A stretch of 64,000 bases of DNA from positions 1,922,001 to 1,986,000 of the forward strand of contig NZ_OZ244162.1 in the NCBI RefSeq assembly GCF_965216485.1, read 5' to 3'. The position numbers and the translations under genes are program-made. The DNA is from Algiphilus sp965216485. Lineage in GTDB: Bacteria; Pseudomonadota; Gammaproteobacteria; Nevskiales; Nevskiaceae. Below, in pieces: positions 8,449-17,464 of this stretch (positions within the stretch are counted from its first letter, which is position 1; the number at the start of each line of letters is the position of its first letter). The notes below the pieces were generated by a model. The model worked only from the letters and a program-made list of their open reading frames with translations. It had not been told where the DNA came from and searched no databases.

Positions 8449-9066
8449 GTGTCCTTCTATGACGACCATATCCTGCCGGTGGTACTCGACGCCTGCTGTG
8501 GCATGAAGGCGATTCAGCGTCAGCGCGCCGCGCTGCTGCCGCGCGCCCGCGGACGGGTGCTGGAGATCGGCATCGGGACCGGGCGCAATTTTCCGTTCTA
8601 CGCCCCCTTGCAGGTCGAGCAGCTCGTCGGTCTGGATCCTGCAGAGACCATGCACGGCAAGGCGCGCAAACGGGCGGCCGCAGCCGGCATGGAAGTGGAA
8701 TTGCTCAGCATCTCGGCGGAGGGCATCCCGGCCGCCGCGCGCAGCTTCGACACAGTGGTTTGCACTTTTTCGCTCTGCACGATTCCGGATCCGGTGGCAG
8801 CGCTGCACGAAATGCGGCGCGTGCTGAAGCCGGGCGGTGATCTGCTGTTCAGCGAGCACGGGCTGGCGCCCGATACCTCGGTGCAGCGCTGGCAGCACCG
8901 GCTGTCGCCGGGCTGGAGCAGGATCGCGGGCGGCTGTCAGCTCGACCGCGATATTCCTGCCTTGCTGGAGCAGGGCGGATTCCGCATCCACGACATGGAC
9001 GCACGCTACCTCAAGGGGCCCAAGCCCTGGACCTACGTGCGTACCGGCAGCGCGCGCGCCGCCTGA
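8449..9066 (+). CDS. Class I SAM-dependent methyltransferase (UbiE/Methyltransf_11 type)
   Basis: A 205-residue protein with motif I VLEIGIGTGRNFPFY, an acidic motif-II position (VGLDPAE), and a motif around VCTFSLCTIPDPVAALHEMRRVLKPGG that is typical of Methyltransf_11 enzymes. The closest well-known group is the methyltransferase-like 7/UbiE-like set acting on small or lipid molecules. The GTG at 8449 was chosen because a GGAGG site lies five bases upstream; a GTG 12 bases earlier is also possible. It faces the DUF4334 gene convergently, eight bases away. Confidence 0.82.
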   Translation: MSFYDDHILPVVLDACCGMKAIQRQRAALLPRARGRVLEIGIGTGRNFPFYAPLQVEQLVGLDPAETMHGKARKRAAAAGMEVELLSISAEGIPAAARSFDTVVCTFSLCTIPDPVAALHEMRRVLKPGGDLLFSEHGLAPDTSVQRWQHRLSPGWSRIAGGCQLDRDIPALLEQGGFRIHDMDARYLKGPKPWTYVRTGSARAA

Positions 9067-9074
9067 GGCAGACC

Positions 9075-9617
9075 CTAGCGCGGCTGTTCGCGGCGCAGCA
9101 GGAAGAACAAGGTCTGATCCATGCCCTTGAAGTCCATCGCGCCGAGCACGGTGTTGTCATCGACACGGCGGAAGACATCGTGGATCGGACGCTGGTCGTA
9201 GCACATGGTGGCACTGAGCTTGCCGCGATACTCGGTCATGCGCAGGCGCGCCTTCGAGCTTCCGGTGGCCAGTAGCGGCTGGAGCCACGGGAAGAGGCCG
9301 GCGCTGAAGCCGTTGTTCAGCTGCGGGAAGCGCAGGCCGGTCTTCAGCGGCATCAGGGCGGGGTTGAGCTTGCGGATGCCGCCACTGCGCGTGGAGAACA
9401 GCAGTGGATGCACATGGTCGGCATCGACGAACTCCTTGCCATACCAACCGAAGGCTTCGAGTACGCCGTCCAAGGCGTGGCCGGTGGTGTAGCCGTCCCC
9501 GCGCCAGCGGCCGAGCATGAAGTCGCAATCGACGGTCTCGAGCTGATCGTAGAAGGCGAAGGCCTCCTCTTCCGAGGCGCGCCCGGTTCCGAGGGTCTGG
9601 GTGGCGTCAAAGGGCAT
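9075..9617 (-). CDS. GXWXG/DUF4334 domain protein
   Basis: A 180-residue protein with an N-terminal GXWXG motif (GRWRGDG, about residue 37) and a C-terminal DUF4334 region (MTEYRGKLSATMCYDQRPI and DVFRRVDDNTVLGAMDFKG). The family is found with fatty-acid or polyketide metabolism genes and is of unknown function. It lies 25 bases downstream of the IcmF gene with an AGGAGA ribosome site, so the two are probably one operon. No signal peptide is present. Confidence 0.85.
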   Translation of the reverse strand: MPFDATQTLGTGRASEEEAFAFYDQLETVDCDFMLGRWRGDGYTTGHALDGVLEAFGWYGKEFVDADHVHPLLFSTRSGGIRKLNPALMPLKTGLRFPQLNNGFSAGLFPWLQPLLATGSSKARLRMTEYRGKLSATMCYDQRPIHDVFRRVDDNTVLGAMDFKGMDQTLFFLLRREQPR

Positions 9618-9642
9618 GGTGGATCTCCTGCGGCGCGGGGCC

Positions 9643-12600
9643 TTACATGTTGCGGCGGTATTCGCCGCCGACAGCGTAGAGGGCGTGGCTGATTTCGCCC
9701 AGGGAGTGATATTTCACCGCCTGCAGCAGGCTGTCAAAGGTGTTGCGCCGCTCGCGTGCCGTGCGCTGCAACTCGGTCAGGGCGTCTCCCGCCTGGCTGC
9801 GGCGCGCGGCGCGGAAGGCCTCGACGGTGCGGATCTGCTGGGTGCGCTCTTCTTCGCTGGAGCGGATCAGCTCGATGTCGGTGGTGATCTCGCCGCCGTG
9901 GTCCTTGGACAGGAAGGTATTGACGCCGATCAGCGGCAGGGAGCCGTCGTACTTCTTGTGTTCGTAATACATCGACTCGTCCTGGATCTTGCCGCGCTGG
10001 TACATGGTGTCCATCGCCCCGAGCACACCGCCGCGCTCGCTGATCGATTCGAACTCCTTGTACACGGCTTCTTCGACCAGATCGGTGAGTTGCTCTATGA
10101 AGTGGCTGCCCTGCCATGGGTTTTCGCAGAAGTTGATGCCCAGCTCCTTGTTGATGATGAGCTGGATCGCCACCGCACGCCGTACCGATTCCTCGGTGGG
10201 CGTGGTGATGGCTTCGTCATAGGCATTGGTATGCAGGCTGTTGCAGTTGTCGAGCAGGGCGTACAGGGCCTGCAGCGTGGTGCGGATATCGTTGAACTGG
10301 ATCTCCTGCGCGTGCAGCGAGCGACCCGAGGTCTGGATGTGGTACTTCAGCATCTGGCTGCGCGCACTGGCGCCATAGCGCTCGCGCATGGCGCGCGCCC
10401 AGATGCGGCGGGCAACACGGCCGATGACCGAGTACTCGGGGTCCATGCCGTTGGAGAAGAAGAAGGACAGATTGGGCGCGAAGTCGTCGATCTTCATGCC
10501 GCGTGCCAGGTAGTACTCGACGATGGTGAAGCCGTTGGATAGCGTGAAGGCGAGCTGGCTGATCGGATTCGCACCGGCTTCGGCGATGTGATAACCGGAA
10601 ATGCTGACCGAGTAGAAGTTGCGCACCTTGCGCTGCACGAAGGCTTCCTGGATGTCGCCCATCATGCGCAGCGCGAACTCGGTGGAGAAGATGCAGGTGT
10701 TCTGCGCCTGGTCCTCCTTTAGAATGTCGGCCTGCACCGTGCCGCGGACCGTGGACATGGCCTCGGCGGCAATGCGCTGATAGGTCTCGGCGTCCACCAC
10801 CTCGTCGCCGGTGACGCCGAGCAGCCCAAGGCCCAGACCGTCATTGCCATCGGGCAGATCTCCGCTGTACTCCGGGCGGGGGCGATCCGCGTAGATCTCC
10901 TTGATCTTCTTTTCGGCGGTCTCCCAGCGCTTCGGGTCCTCGCGCAGGTATTTCTCCACCTGCTGGTCGATGGCGGTGTTCATGAACATGGCCAGGATCA
11001 TCGGCGCGGGGCCGTTGATGGTCATCGATACCGAAGTGGTGGGCGCGCACAGGTCGAAGCCGGAATACAGCTTCTTCATGTCGTCCAGCGTGGCGATGGA
11101 CACGCCCGAATTGCCGACCTTGCCGAAGATGTCCGGCCGCTCGGCGGGGTCCTCGCCGTACAACGTCACCGAGTCGAAGGCGGTGGACAGGCGCGCCACG
11201 TCATTGCCCTGCGACAAATAGTGGAAGCGGCGGTTGGTGCGCTCCGGCGTGCCCTCGCCGGCGAACATGCGGATCGGGTCCTCGCCGCTGCGCCGGTACG
11301 GATAGACACCCGCGGTGTAGGGGTAGGCGCCGGGCAGATTCTCCTTGAGCAGGAAGCGCAACTGCTCGCCCCATTGATTCGTGGTGGGAGCGGCGATCTT
11401 GGGGATCTTCTGGTGCGACAGTGATTCGCGATAGTTCTCGACCCGGATGGTCTTGTCGCGCACCTGATATTCGTTGACCTCGTCCGTCACCGCGCGGTAG
11501 CGCTCGGGCCAGTCGCGCAGCGCACCGAGGGCGTCGCTGTCGAGGCTGTCGAGTGCATCCTGGTAGCGCTGACGCAGGCGCAGCAGGCTGCGATCGTCCT
11601 CGGCCTGGAGGGCGTCGCGTTCGTAGGCTTGCAGCGGTTCCGGCAGCTTGGGGTCTTCCAGTTCGCTGAGTGCGGCATAGAAGTGCTGCGCGCGCTCAGC
11701 GGCTTCGGCCTGGGCTTCGACACGGTCGTTGGTGGAACGACCGGATTCGGCGATCTCTGCCAGGTAGCGGTTACGCGCGCCGGGGATCAGCACGGTTTCA
11801 CGCGGCTCCTTGACGCTGGTATCCACCGACGGGCTCCAGTGGTCGGCCGGCAATTCCAGCTTCTCGCGCAGCAGACGGCACAGCTCGGCGAACATCCAGG
11901 TCACGCCCGGATCGTTGAACTGGCTGGCGATGGTGGGGTAGACCGGGACCTGGTCGTCGGCGAGCGAGAAGGCGGTACGGTTGCGCTTCCACTGCTTCTT
12001 GACATCGCGCAGGGCGTCTTCCGCGCCACGGCGATCGTACTTGTTGAGCACCACCAGTTCGGCGAAGTCGAGCATGTCGATCTTCTCGAGCTGACTGGCA
12101 GCACCGTAATCGCTGGTCATGACATACATCGGGAAATCGACCAGATCGACGATCTCGGAATCGCTCTGGCCAATACCGGCGGTCTCGACCACGATCAGAT
12201 CGAAGGGCTGCGCGCGCAGATAGGCAATCGCGTCCTGCAGCATCTCGGTGGTGGCGGCGTGCGCGCGGCGCGTCGCCATCGAGCGCATGTACAAGCGCTC
12301 ACTGCGCAGACTGTTCATGCGGATGCGGTCGCCCAGCAGCGCGCCGCCGGACTTCCGCCGTGTCGGGTCCACTGCGAGGATGGCGATGCGCATCTCGGAG
12401 AAAGCCCCCAGGAAGCGCAGCATCAACTCGTCGACCACCGACGACTTGCCGGCACCGCCGGTGCCGGTGATGCCCACCACCGGTGTCTTGCCGGCAGCGA
12501 GCTGCCATTGGCGATGCAGCTGGCCACGCTGGTCCTCGCTGAGCACGCCATCCTCGATCAGCGACAGCGCGTCCGCCAGGCCCTGGTCGTCTTTGGCGGG

Positions 12601-13113
12601 CTGGGCCAGCGCTTCGGGATCGGGGGTTGCCACACCGCGCGCCTGACGCGCCTTGTGGGTCCGCGCGACGAGGTCGTCGATCATGCCGTCGAGACCCAAC
12701 TGGGCACCATCATTGGGGTGATAGATGCGCTCCACGCCCTTGTCATGCAGGACCTTGGCTTCCTCCGGCGTGATCGTGCCGCCACCACCACCGAAGACAC
12801 GGATATGGCCGGCACCGCGCGCTTCGAGCATCTCGACCATGTAGGCGAAGAATTCGTTATGCCCACCCTGATAACTGGAAAGGGCAATCCCGTCCGCGTC
12901 TTCCTGAATGGCGGCGCGTACGATGTCTTCGACGGATCGGTTGTGACCCAGGTGAATGACTTCGGCACCGCGCGCCTGGATCATGCGGCGCATGATGTTG
13001 ATCGCGGCGTCGTGGCCATCGAACAGACTGGCGGCGGTAACGATACGCAGCGGGCTTTGGTCTTCAGCCGGTAGCGGTTGCTGATCCTTGCTGCGAGCGT
13101 GCGACTGGGGCAT
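9643..13113 (-). CDS. icmF: Fused isobutyryl-CoA mutase IcmF (B12 domain, G-protein chaperone, mutase)
   Basis: A 1156-residue adenosylcobalamin-dependent acyl-CoA mutase interconverting isobutyryl-CoA and n-butyryl-CoA. The order is a B12-binding domain at the N terminus (LFDGHDAAINIM, cobalt-ligating His in the DxH motif near residue 34), then a MeaB-like P-loop GTPase (GITGTGGAGKSS, near residue 218), then the TIM-barrel mutase. Phe617 in RMFAGEG and Gln804 in DQAQNTCIF occupy the positions where methylmalonyl-CoA mutases have Tyr and Arg, which favours an isobutyryl-type substrate. The catalytic GYHIAEAGA segment is intact. A GAGGA ribosome site precedes the ATG. A role in valine or branched-chain acyl-CoA catabolism is inferred. 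Confidence 0.95.
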   Translation of the reverse strand: MPQSHARSKDQQPLPAEDQSPLRIVTAASLFDGHDAAINIMRRMIQARGAEVIHLGHNRSVEDIVRAAIQEDADGIALSSYQGGHNEFFAYMVEMLEARGAGHIRVFGGGGGTITPEEAKVLHDKGVERIYHPNDGAQLGLDGMIDDLVARTHKARQARGVATPDPEALAQPAKDDQGLADALSLIEDGVLSEDQRGQLHRQWQLAAGKTPVVGITGTGGAGKSSVVDELMLRFLGAFSEMRIAILAVDPTRRKSGGALLGDRIRMNSLRSERLYMRSMATRRAHAATTEMLQDAIAYLRAQPFDLIVVETAGIGQSDSEIVDLVDFPMYVMTSDYGAASQLEKIDMLDFAELVVLNKYDRRGAEDALRDVKKQWKRNRTAFSLADDQVPVYPTIASQFNDPGVTWMFAELCRLLREKLELPADHWSPSVDTSVKEPRETVLIPGARNRYLAEIAESGRSTNDRVEAQAEAAERAQHFYAALSELEDPKLPEPLQAYERDALQAEDDRSLLRLRQRYQDALDSLDSDALGALRDWPERYRAVTDEVNEYQVRDKTIRVENYRESLSHQKIPKIAAPTTNQWGEQLRFLLKENLPGAYPYTAGVYPYRRSGEDPIRMFAGEGTPERTNRRFHYLSQGNDVARLSTAFDSVTLYGEDPAERPDIFGKVGNSGVSIATLDDMKKLYSGFDLCAPTTSVSMTINGPAPMILAMFMNTAIDQQVEKYLREDPKRWETAEKKIKEIYADRPRPEYSGDLPDGNDGLGLGLLGVTGDEVVDAETYQRIAAEAMSTVRGTVQADILKEDQAQNTCIFSTEFALRMMGDIQEAFVQRKVRNFYSVSISGYHIAEAGANPISQLAFTLSNGFTIVEYYLARGMKIDDFAPNLSFFFSNGMDPEYSVIGRVARRIWARAMRERYGASARSQMLKYHIQTSGRSLHAQEIQFNDIRTTLQALYALLDNCNSLHTNAYDEAITTPTEESVRRAVAIQLIINKELGINFCENPWQGSHFIEQLTDLVEEAVYKEFESISERGGVLGAMDTMYQRGKIQDESMYYEHKKYDGSLPLIGVNTFLSKDHGGEITTDIELIRSSEEERTQQIRTVEAFRAARRSQAGDALTELQRTARERRNTFDSLLQAVKYHSLGEISHALYAVGGEYRRNM

Positions 13114-13532
13114 GACCGATCCTCAAAATGAATTTGGATTCACAAAAGTGAGTATGCCTGCCGACCCGGACAGCGTCCACCACTTTTCGGACGAGGTCGT
13201 GGGCAGCCTGCGACCAGTGACGTCAACAGGGTCGAGGGCAGGGCGCCATACCGGAGGGCCCGGAGCACGCCTTCGTTGCGAGCCGATCGCCGCGTCGTGG
13301 AGAGCATGCGGCGAGCGCGCTACAGGCAACGCAAGCTTGCTCGAGCGACCGGCCGGGAAAGCCGCGTGGACACGCGTGAAGCGCGATGCGGAGCTTTGCG
13401 GTGATGCCCGTCCATGAACGATGCTGCGGCACTTCTCTATCCCGTTGCGTTACACCCTGAACCGTCAACGTGCTGTAACAAGGGCCTGCTTTTATTCCGC
13501 GCTTCACGGTTCGTTCAGTTCAGGGAGTGGGA
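13114..13532. other. Intergenic stretch of about 420 bases between divergent icmF and the nucleotidase gene
   Basis: No convincing gene was found. Short open frames here have no ribosome site and no recognisable protein features. The right end holds a Pho-box-like repeat and a -10-like hexamer (listed separately), and the left end should hold the icmF promoter. The rest shows nothing I can assign. Confidence 0.6.
13462..13496 (+). promoter_or_regulatory. Candidate Pho box with downstream -10 element
   Basis: Two 7-base direct repeats, CCGTCAA and CTGTAAC, are separated by CGTG (13462-13479). Each matches 5 of 7 positions of the PhoB half-site CTGTCAT, with the canonical 4-base spacer and 11-base period. 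A TTTATT hexamer lies 11 bases further on, where a PhoB-activated promoter has its -10. It precedes a predicted nucleotidase/phosphatase lipoprotein gene, a plausible phosphate-starvation target. Confidence 0.4.
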
Positions 13533-16500
13533 ATGCGCAACAAGGCGATGGGGTCCGTGGCGTTTGCTGCGGTCATGGCGATGGGGTTGAGCGCCTGCGA
13601 CGGCGTCAACAATCGCGTTGTGGTCGGTGAAGGTGGCGGCGATGGTGGAGCCGTGGCGCCCGGCTTCGAACTGCAGCTTCTGCACTTTGCTGATGTGGAC
13701 GGCGCAGGCGGCGCCGACGACGTGCGCAACTTCTCTGCGCTGGTGGACGGCTTCCGTTCCGAAAAGCCAAACAACACCCTGTTGTTGAGTTCCGGCGACA
13801 ATTTCATCCCGGGACCCGAGTTCTTCGCGGCTGGTGACGACAGCCTGGCGGATGTCCTCGGTGAACCGGACGCGGGTCGGGCCAACATCGCCTGGCTGAA
13901 TGCGCTTGGCGTGCAGGCCTCCGTGGTTGGCAATCATGACCTTGACGTGGGGCCGGGCGGACTCGCCGAGCTCATCGCCAGTGACGGCAGCTGGCCAGGG
14001 GCGCAGTTCCCATATCTCGCCGCCAATATCGACTTCTCCGGTACGGCCAGCGACGAGGACGTCGATCTGGCTGAACTCACGGTCGCGGATGGTCAGGCGG
14101 CAAGCGCCAACAGCGTTGCGGGCAGCGCGACGATTCAGGTGGCGGGCGAGACCATTGGCATCGTGGGTGCGAGCGTACCGAGTCTGCCGAGCATCACGGA
14201 CACCCGCGGTCTGACCATCATCCCGGCGCCGGGCAGCAGCGTTGCCGAACTGGCCGCAGCCATTCAGCCCAGCATTGATGCGCTGACCAGCCAGGGGATC
14301 AACAAGATCGTACTGCTCGCCCATATGCAGCAGCTCGCTGTGGAACGGGAGCTGGCCACCTTGCTGCGTGGTGTGGACATCATCGTTGCCGGCGGCTCCA
14401 ACACGATCCTCGCCGATAGCAATGATCGCCTGCGCGACGGCGACCAGGCGGCCGACAGCTATCCCATCGAACTCAGTGGTGCGGACGGCAACCCGGTGCT
14501 GCTGGTCAATACGGCCGGCGACTTCACCTACCTCGGCCGCCTCGTGGTCGAATTCGACGCTGACGGCGTGCTCGATATCGACAGCATCGACACTGGCGTA
14601 AGCGGCGCTTATGCCAGCGACATGCTGCCCAACAGCAGCTTCTCGCCCATCGACACCGTCGTGGCCATCACCGACGCGCTGGAAGCGGTGCTGCAGGCCA
14701 AGGATGGCAACGTGCTGGGCTTTACCGAGGTGTACCTCGACGGGCGTCGCAGCGCGGTGCGTACGCAGGAGACCAACCTGGGCAACCTGACGGCGGATGC
14801 CAACCTGTGGGTGGCACAGCAGGAGGACGCAAACACGCTGATTTCGTTGAAGAATGGCGGCGGTATTCGCGACGATATCGGTCGTGCCGTGTTCCCGCCG
14901 GGGTCGACCGACGTCGACGACCTGCAGTTCCTGGCACCCGCTGCCAACCCGAGCAGTGGCAAGCCGGCCGGTGGCATTTCCCAGCTCGACCTGGAAACCG
15001 CGCTCCGCTTCAACAATGGCCTGACCCTGCTGAGCGTGACCGCGGCCGAGCTGGCCGACATCATGGAGCACGCCGTGTCGCGCAGTGGCAATGGCGCGAC
15101 CCCGGGCCAGTTCCCGCAGGTCAGTGGATTGCGATTCAGCTTCGATGTCAGCCGTCCGGCCCGCGCCAGCGAGGCCGGCGACACCAATCAGGCTGATCCG
15201 AATATTAACGGCGATCGCCTGCGCAATCTTGCCGTGGTGGATGACAGCGGTGCGGTCATCGATCAGATCGTGGCCGACGGCATGGTGGTGGGCGATGTCA
15301 CTCGCCGCTTCCGTCTCGTCATCCTCGACTTCATCGCCAAGTGCGTGGGTCAGGTCGGCGAGAGCTGCGGCGACGGCTATCCGCTGAATGGTCTGAGCGA
15401 CCCGCAGCGCGTGGACGTGACGGTGGATCCCGGCATGACCAACTTCTCGGAAGCAGGTGGCGAACAGGATGCACTGGCCGAGTATCTACTGGCCTTCCAC
15501 CCGACCGCTGACACCGCTTTCAGCATGGCGGAGACGGCTGTGGCGGACGATCTCCGCATCCAGAATCTGGCGGAGGGCGCAAGCGACAGCGTCATGACGC
15601 TTCCGACCAAGAGCGTGCTGAATCAGATCGGCCGCGTACTGGTGCCGGGCGCCAACTTCGATGAGGGGGCCGCCGAGATCGTTGCCCATGATCCTGGTTC
15701 GCAACGCCTGTTCGTGATCAATTCCGACGCGGGCACCATCGATGTCTTCGACTTCAGCAACCCGGCCAATATGCCGCGCATCGCGCAGCTTGATCCGGTC
15801 AGTGACGACACCACCACCGGGGTCACCCTCGACGGTGTGAACTCGGTGGCGGTGAGCAGCAAGGGGATCGTTGCGGCTGCGTTGGAAGCGGACCCGGCGA
15901 CCGACAATGGCCGCATCGGCTTCTACGATGCGCAAAGCCTGCAATACCTGGGCAGCATCGAGGCAGGCCCGCTGCCGGACATGGTGGGTTTCACGCCCGA
16001 TGGCAATCTGGTGTTCTCGGCCAATGAGGGCGAGACCCCGGAAGACGCCAACGACGACGAGCTCCGTGTCTTTGCCGATGACGTCCCTGGTTCGGTGACC
16101 GTGGCAGATATCCGCAACGGCATCGGCAGCGCGACCGTCAGCCGGGTCGGTTTCGAGGACTTCAACGCAGGTGGCAGCCGTGCGGCGGAGCTGCCGGCTG
16201 GTGTGCGTATCAATCCCAACGCGCTGTCAGTGGCACACGATCTCGAGCCGGAGTACATCACGGTCTCGGATGACGGCACGCGCGCCTTTGTCAGCCTCCA
16301 GGAGAACAACGCCATCGGTGTCATCGACCTTGCGAGCAGGACGGTCGAGCGCATCATCGGTCTTGGCGGAAAGGATCACGGGCTGGCCGCCAATGCGCTC
16401 GATGTGAGCGACGATGACGGCGATTGCACAGAAGCCAACCCGGCGTGCATCAATATCCGTCCGTGGGCCAATGTGCGCGGCCTGTACATGCCCGACACCA

Positions 16501-17270
16501 TCGATGCCATCACCCTCGCGGGCCAGGATTTCATCCTGACTGCCAACGAAGGCGATGGTCGCGGCGACGGTACCGACGAGTGCGCGCTCAAGGATCAGGG
16601 CGACGCCGGTGAGCCGGTGCTGACCCTCGATCCGGTGGCCTTCCCGAGCGCATCGCTGACCGACGATGAGAATCTCGGCGAGCTGGCCATCTCCTGCGAC
16701 AAGATCGGCGGCAACACGGCCTTTGCCGGGGACACCGATGGCGACGGTGACCTCGACGAGATCCGCGCATTTGGTGCCCGCTCGATGAGCATCGTGAACG
16801 CCGAGGGCGGCATCGTCTCGGATACCGGTGACGATTTCGAGCGCATCACCGCGCATCTGGATCGCTTCGGTGAGACGGTCTTCCTGTTCAACGACACCAA
16901 TGATGACGGCTCCCCCGAGCGCGACTCGCGCAGTGATGCCAAGGGCCCGGAAACGGAAGCCGTGGTCGCCGGTTTGGTGAATGGCCGCATGCTGGCCTTC
17001 ATTGGCCAGGAGCGCGTCGGCGGCATCATGGTCTACGACATCACCAACCCGCGGAAGCCGGTCTTCCTCGACTACGTCAACAACCGGGACTTCACGGTCA
17101 GCGGCGAAGACTTGAAGGACGGGGTCCTGCCGCTGGATTCGGCAGGGGATTGGGGCCCCGAGGGTCTGGCCTTCGTGACCGCGGCGGACAGCCCGAACGC
17201 GCAGAACCTTCTGGTGGTAGGTAACGAGATCACCGGTACGGTGACGGTCTACTCGGTCAACCTCGACTGA
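13533..17270 (+). CDS. Large lipoprotein: metallophosphatase/5'-nucleotidase fused to a choice-of-anchor I beta-propeller
   Basis: A 1245-residue envelope protein. It has a lipoprotein signal with lipobox LSAC, a calcineurin-like metallophosphatase domain (about residues 45-330: HFADVDG, SSGDNF, GNHDLD, LLAHMQQ), a 5'-nucleotidase C-terminal domain (about 370-620: NLTADANLW, LKNGGGIRDD, NGLTLL), and a C-terminal choice-of-anchor I/LVIVD-type propeller (about 700-1240: ILTANEGDGRG, ITNPRKPVFLDYV). The first metal motif reads DVDG rather than the common DxH. It probably releases phosphate from nucleotides at the cell surface. The start is the ATG with GGGAG five bases upstream. A strong terminator follows. 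Confidence 0.88.
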   Translation: MRNKAMGSVAFAAVMAMGLSACDGVNNRVVVGEGGGDGGAVAPGFELQLLHFADVDGAGGADDVRNFSALVDGFRSEKPNNTLLLSSGDNFIPGPEFFAAGDDSLADVLGEPDAGRANIAWLNALGVQASVVGNHDLDVGPGGLAELIASDGSWPGAQFPYLAANIDFSGTASDEDVDLAELTVADGQAASANSVAGSATIQVAGETIGIVGASVPSLPSITDTRGLTIIPAPGSSVAELAAAIQPSIDALTSQGINKIVLLAHMQQLAVERELATLLRGVDIIVAGGSNTILADSNDRLRDGDQAADSYPIELSGADGNPVLLVNTAGDFTYLGRLVVEFDADGVLDIDSIDTGVSGAYASDMLPNSSFSPIDTVVAITDALEAVLQAKDGNVLGFTEVYLDGRRSAVRTQETNLGNLTADANLWVAQQEDANTLISLKNGGGIRDDIGRAVFPPGSTDVDDLQFLAPAANPSSGKPAGGISQLDLETALRFNNGLTLLSVTAAELADIMEHAVSRSGNGATPGQFPQVSGLRFSFDVSRPARASEAGDTNQADPNINGDRLRNLAVVDDSGAVIDQIVADGMVVGDVTRRFRLVILDFIAKCVGQVGESCGDGYPLNGLSDPQRVDVTVDPGMTNFSEAGGEQDALAEYLLAFHPTADTAFSMAETAVADDLRIQNLAEGASDSVMTLPTKSVLNQIGRVLVPGANFDEGAAEIVAHDPGSQRLFVINSDAGTIDVFDFSNPANMPRIAQLDPVSDDTTTGVTLDGVNSVAVSSKGIVAAALEADPATDNGRIGFYDAQSLQYLGSIEAGPLPDMVGFTPDGNLVFSANEGETPEDANDDELRVFADDVPGSVTVADIRNGIGSATVSRVGFEDFNAGGSRAAELPAGVRINPNALSVAHDLEPEYITVSDDGTRAFVSLQENNAIGVIDLASRTVERIIGLGGKDHGLAANALDVSDDDGDCTEANPACINIRPWANVRGLYMPDTIDAITLAGQDFILTANEGDGRGDGTDECALKDQGDAGEPVLTLDPVAFPSASLTDDENLGELAISCDKIGGNTAFAGDTDGDGDLDEIRAFGARSMSIVNAEGGIVSDTGDDFERITAHLDRFGETVFLFNDTNDDGSPERDSRSDAKGPETEAVVAGLVNGRMLAFIGQERVGGIMVYDITNPRKPVFLDYVNNRDFTVSGEDLKDGVLPLDSAGDWGPEGLAFVTAADSPNAQNLLVVGNEITGTVTVYSVNLD

Positions 17271-17298
17271 CCGTCTTCGAGGCAGAACGCGACACCTG

Positions 17299-17329
17299 TG
17301 CCCCGCGCCTTGCGCGGGGCATTTTTTTT
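17299..17329 (+). terminator. Rho-independent terminator
   Basis: A perfect 10-base stem (17299-17308 with 17312-17321, GC-rich) around a CTT loop is followed by eight T residues. It lies 28 bases after the nucleotidase lipoprotein stop. Confidence 0.92.
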
Positions 17330-17464
17330 GCGCCCTCAGACGAACAGCGCGATTTCCAGGACGCTGGCACGCTTCGGAGAGAAGGATTCTGCGCCAGAAT
17401 GACGCCCAGTGCAGGGGCGGAGCAGGGTGTGAAGGGCGAGGGCGGGAGCACACGGGGCAGGGCT

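Noticed and set aside
9643..13113. Tyr604 (GVYPYRR) considered as a loss of the isobutyryl-specific Phe, giving a hybrid mutase active site
   Set aside because: By aligning with the methylmalonyl-CoA mutase segment RQYAGF, the selectivity position is Phe617 in RMFAGEG, with Gln804 as its partner. The Phe/Gln pair is the ordinary isobutyryl-CoA mutase set, so nothing is unusual.
13114..13532. Short open frames in the icmF/nucleotidase gap
   Set aside because: They lack ribosome sites and show Arg/Ala/Gly-rich composition typical of random frames in high-GC DNA.
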